A stretch of DNA of 64,000 bases from Forficula auricularia (Eukaryota > Arthropoda > Insecta > Dermaptera > Forficulidae): positions 5,966,215 through 6,030,214 of the forward strand of contig JALMQS010000136.1 in assembly GCA_024734495.1 (NCBI GenBank). Reading direction: 5' to 3'. Positions 62,612 through 64,000 of this stretch are shown piece by piece. A model generated the notes under the pieces. The model saw nothing but the letters and a program-made list of their open reading frames with translations, made no database searches and was not told the origin of the DNA. Made by a program: the position numbers and the translations under genes. Position 1 is the first letter of the stretch. Each line of letters starts with the position of its first letter.

Positions 62612-63966
62612 TGTAATTTTTTAGTTAATTCTCAATATCTTGAAAATAGCTAAGCCAATTTTGATCAAAACTCAAAAAAAAGTTATTTAAATTTTATATT
62701 AAAATTTGCCTTTTGAAGTACTTTACTCTAGTAAGCAAGTATTTTTTTTAAATTTTTTAAAATTTATTTATTTGTTCTGTTTAATATAGCTCATTTAACA
62801 ATGCTTAAGTAAGAATGGATAGGCGGCTTATTTCAATTAAATACCAAATTTGAGAGAAAATTTTACAAATAACCATAGCAACTGTGTTTTATCGTATCTT
62901 TTACCTTTGCTAAAGACGTGAAAGAATCGACTTAAAACCAGGTCTAACTTTTGAAAAAAAAATGTATTTTGATAGGTTTTTTAATTAAACTAATTATTAT
63001 CAGGTAGTTGAATAAAAATCAATCGTGTGGTTAAATCAAAATAAAATAAGTGGTTGATTAATAAACAATAATTAAAAATAGGTTGGTTTTCCAGGTACGA
63101 GTGTTTAAAATCACAAAAGATAACTATTATTTAAAAATGCGATTTGAGGAAAAAGTCAAAACAATTTCAAAAGTCAGTAGATTTTAGTGCCTATTTGTTT
63201 CTAAATAATTATAAATTAATTTATATTTTATTTTATTTTAATCGATCAGGTATAGATGTGTGGATATCACCTTATTTTGGATAAATTGATAAGATATTTC
63301 ACCCCTTGTATTGCCCTGATTTCGTCACAGGCTCTCCATTTAGCCAAGCGATGTTTTTCATTCGATTTTTTTTCAACCTCATCAAATTAAAAAGTTGCTC
63401 AAGATTTTCATTTAATTTGCATCTCATTTCACCACTCACTCATAATTCTCTTAAATTTTAAATAGGGTAAGTTTGATTAGGAATTTTATAGGTCTCTTGA
63501 GGGTGGAATTTTGGCATAGATCCAGTCAGGGATGTCACAAAAGGACACTTCACCCGAATCATTTTACAGCTGGGTCAAATTTTGATTCAATTTATTAAAA
63601 TAAAATAAACCTTAAAAATACAAATATACCTATATATTTACAGGATTATTGGTAATTCCATAGAAAGGGATTATACTATAGTTAATTTCCAATCAATTTG
63701 TCCCTATGTACCCAGGGTCAAAAATCATTAGTTTTGGAGTTATGAGAGTTTTTTTTTTTTTTTTTATTTTTTTGAAATTGCCCAACTTTATACTAATAAC
63801 TGCTAATTGTAAAAAAAAGTACTGCATTCTGAGTGCTAAAAAGACACTTTTCTAATAGCTGGTGAATAAGAGATCTCAACCAAAACCTTCTGTGAAAAAA
63901 CAGGCCAACTTCGAAAAGTAGTGAAATCTAGTGTGTAGCCAAGTTAAATTCGCCAAGAATAATTAA

Positions 63967-64000
63967 CAAAGAGAAACAAAGAGGTTGTCCTCTGCTTGAT
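63967..64000 (-). mobile_element. Start of another F3-type element (cut by window end)
   Basis: caaagagaaacaaagaggtt, then gtcctctgcttgat, is the reverse complement of the F3 right end, beginning exactly at its terminus. It interrupts the palindrome that is intact at 13,870-13,996. Confidence 0.7.

Larger units (their letters stand above)
60681..63966. repeat. Duplicated block, copy B
   Basis: Near-identical to 10,610-13,919 in the same orientation, with F1, F2 and F3 at matching positions. The match stops at 63,966 where an F3-type terminus begins, so the duplication may continue beyond the window. Bases 62,608-63,900 have no other feature. Confidence 0.95.

Overview
The window is eukaryotic, AT-rich, repeat-dominated DNA, almost certainly from an insect. 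The evidence is a three-exon retinin-like cuticular protein gene with GT-AG introns and a TATA box at 57.1-60.0 kb, plus Ty3/Gypsy, RTE-like, jockey/CR1-like and hAT elements. There are no operons, CRISPR arrays or rRNA genes. The assembly has one 100-N gap at 17,290-17,389.

Layout. At 1-10.56 kb lies a Ty3/Gypsy LTR retrotransposon on the minus strand (gag, protease, RT, RNase H, integrase). Its left LTR is cut by the window edge. Gag ends in a leaky-type stop (TAG-CAA-TCA), the following in-frame ORF ends at a canonical A-AAA-AAC slippery heptamer, and two more -1 breaks at A-runs lie in RT and integrase. At 10.6-13.9 kb is a block duplicated almost identically at 60.7-64.0 kb. Hairpin-bearing tandem repeats lie at 16.6-18.0 and 41.0-42.3 kb. 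A direct duplication with internal insertions spans 18.0-20.9 kb. A dispersed repeat family (here 'family T') lies at 21.7, 34.4, 45.7 and 53.5 kb, and one copy holds a 16-bp minisatellite of about 33 units. hAT relics lie at 27.6-28.6 and 33.1-34.1 kb, hAT-type MITEs at 50.2-50.9 and 52.3-52.9 kb, RTE-like relics at 36.5-37.2 and 42.7-43.3 kb, and a 5'-truncated non-LTR element at 54.4-56.0 kb. The cuticular gene follows; its 2-kb second intron is filled with transposon debris.

The most unusual content is a population of short inverted-repeat (foldback) elements carrying hammerhead-ribozyme-like motifs (CTGANGA - helix II - GAAA - short helix III - NUH - helix I), often one per arm in opposite orientation. 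I count about eleven types (labelled F1-F11). For five element types direct repeats of 9-15 bp flank the insertions, and two insertions can be compared with an uninterrupted paralogous site inside this window. Three types carry TTGANAA instead of CTGANGA, a paired change at core positions 3 and 8, which pair in the hammerhead fold. Every copy also has one extra base between the core box and helix II. I infer a family of non-autonomous retroelements, perhaps mobilised by a Penelope-like or LINE enzyme that is not in the window. Ribozyme activity is not shown by sequence alone.

Only one host gene is well supported. Candidate small host exons at 21.5 kb and 44.5 kb are tentative.
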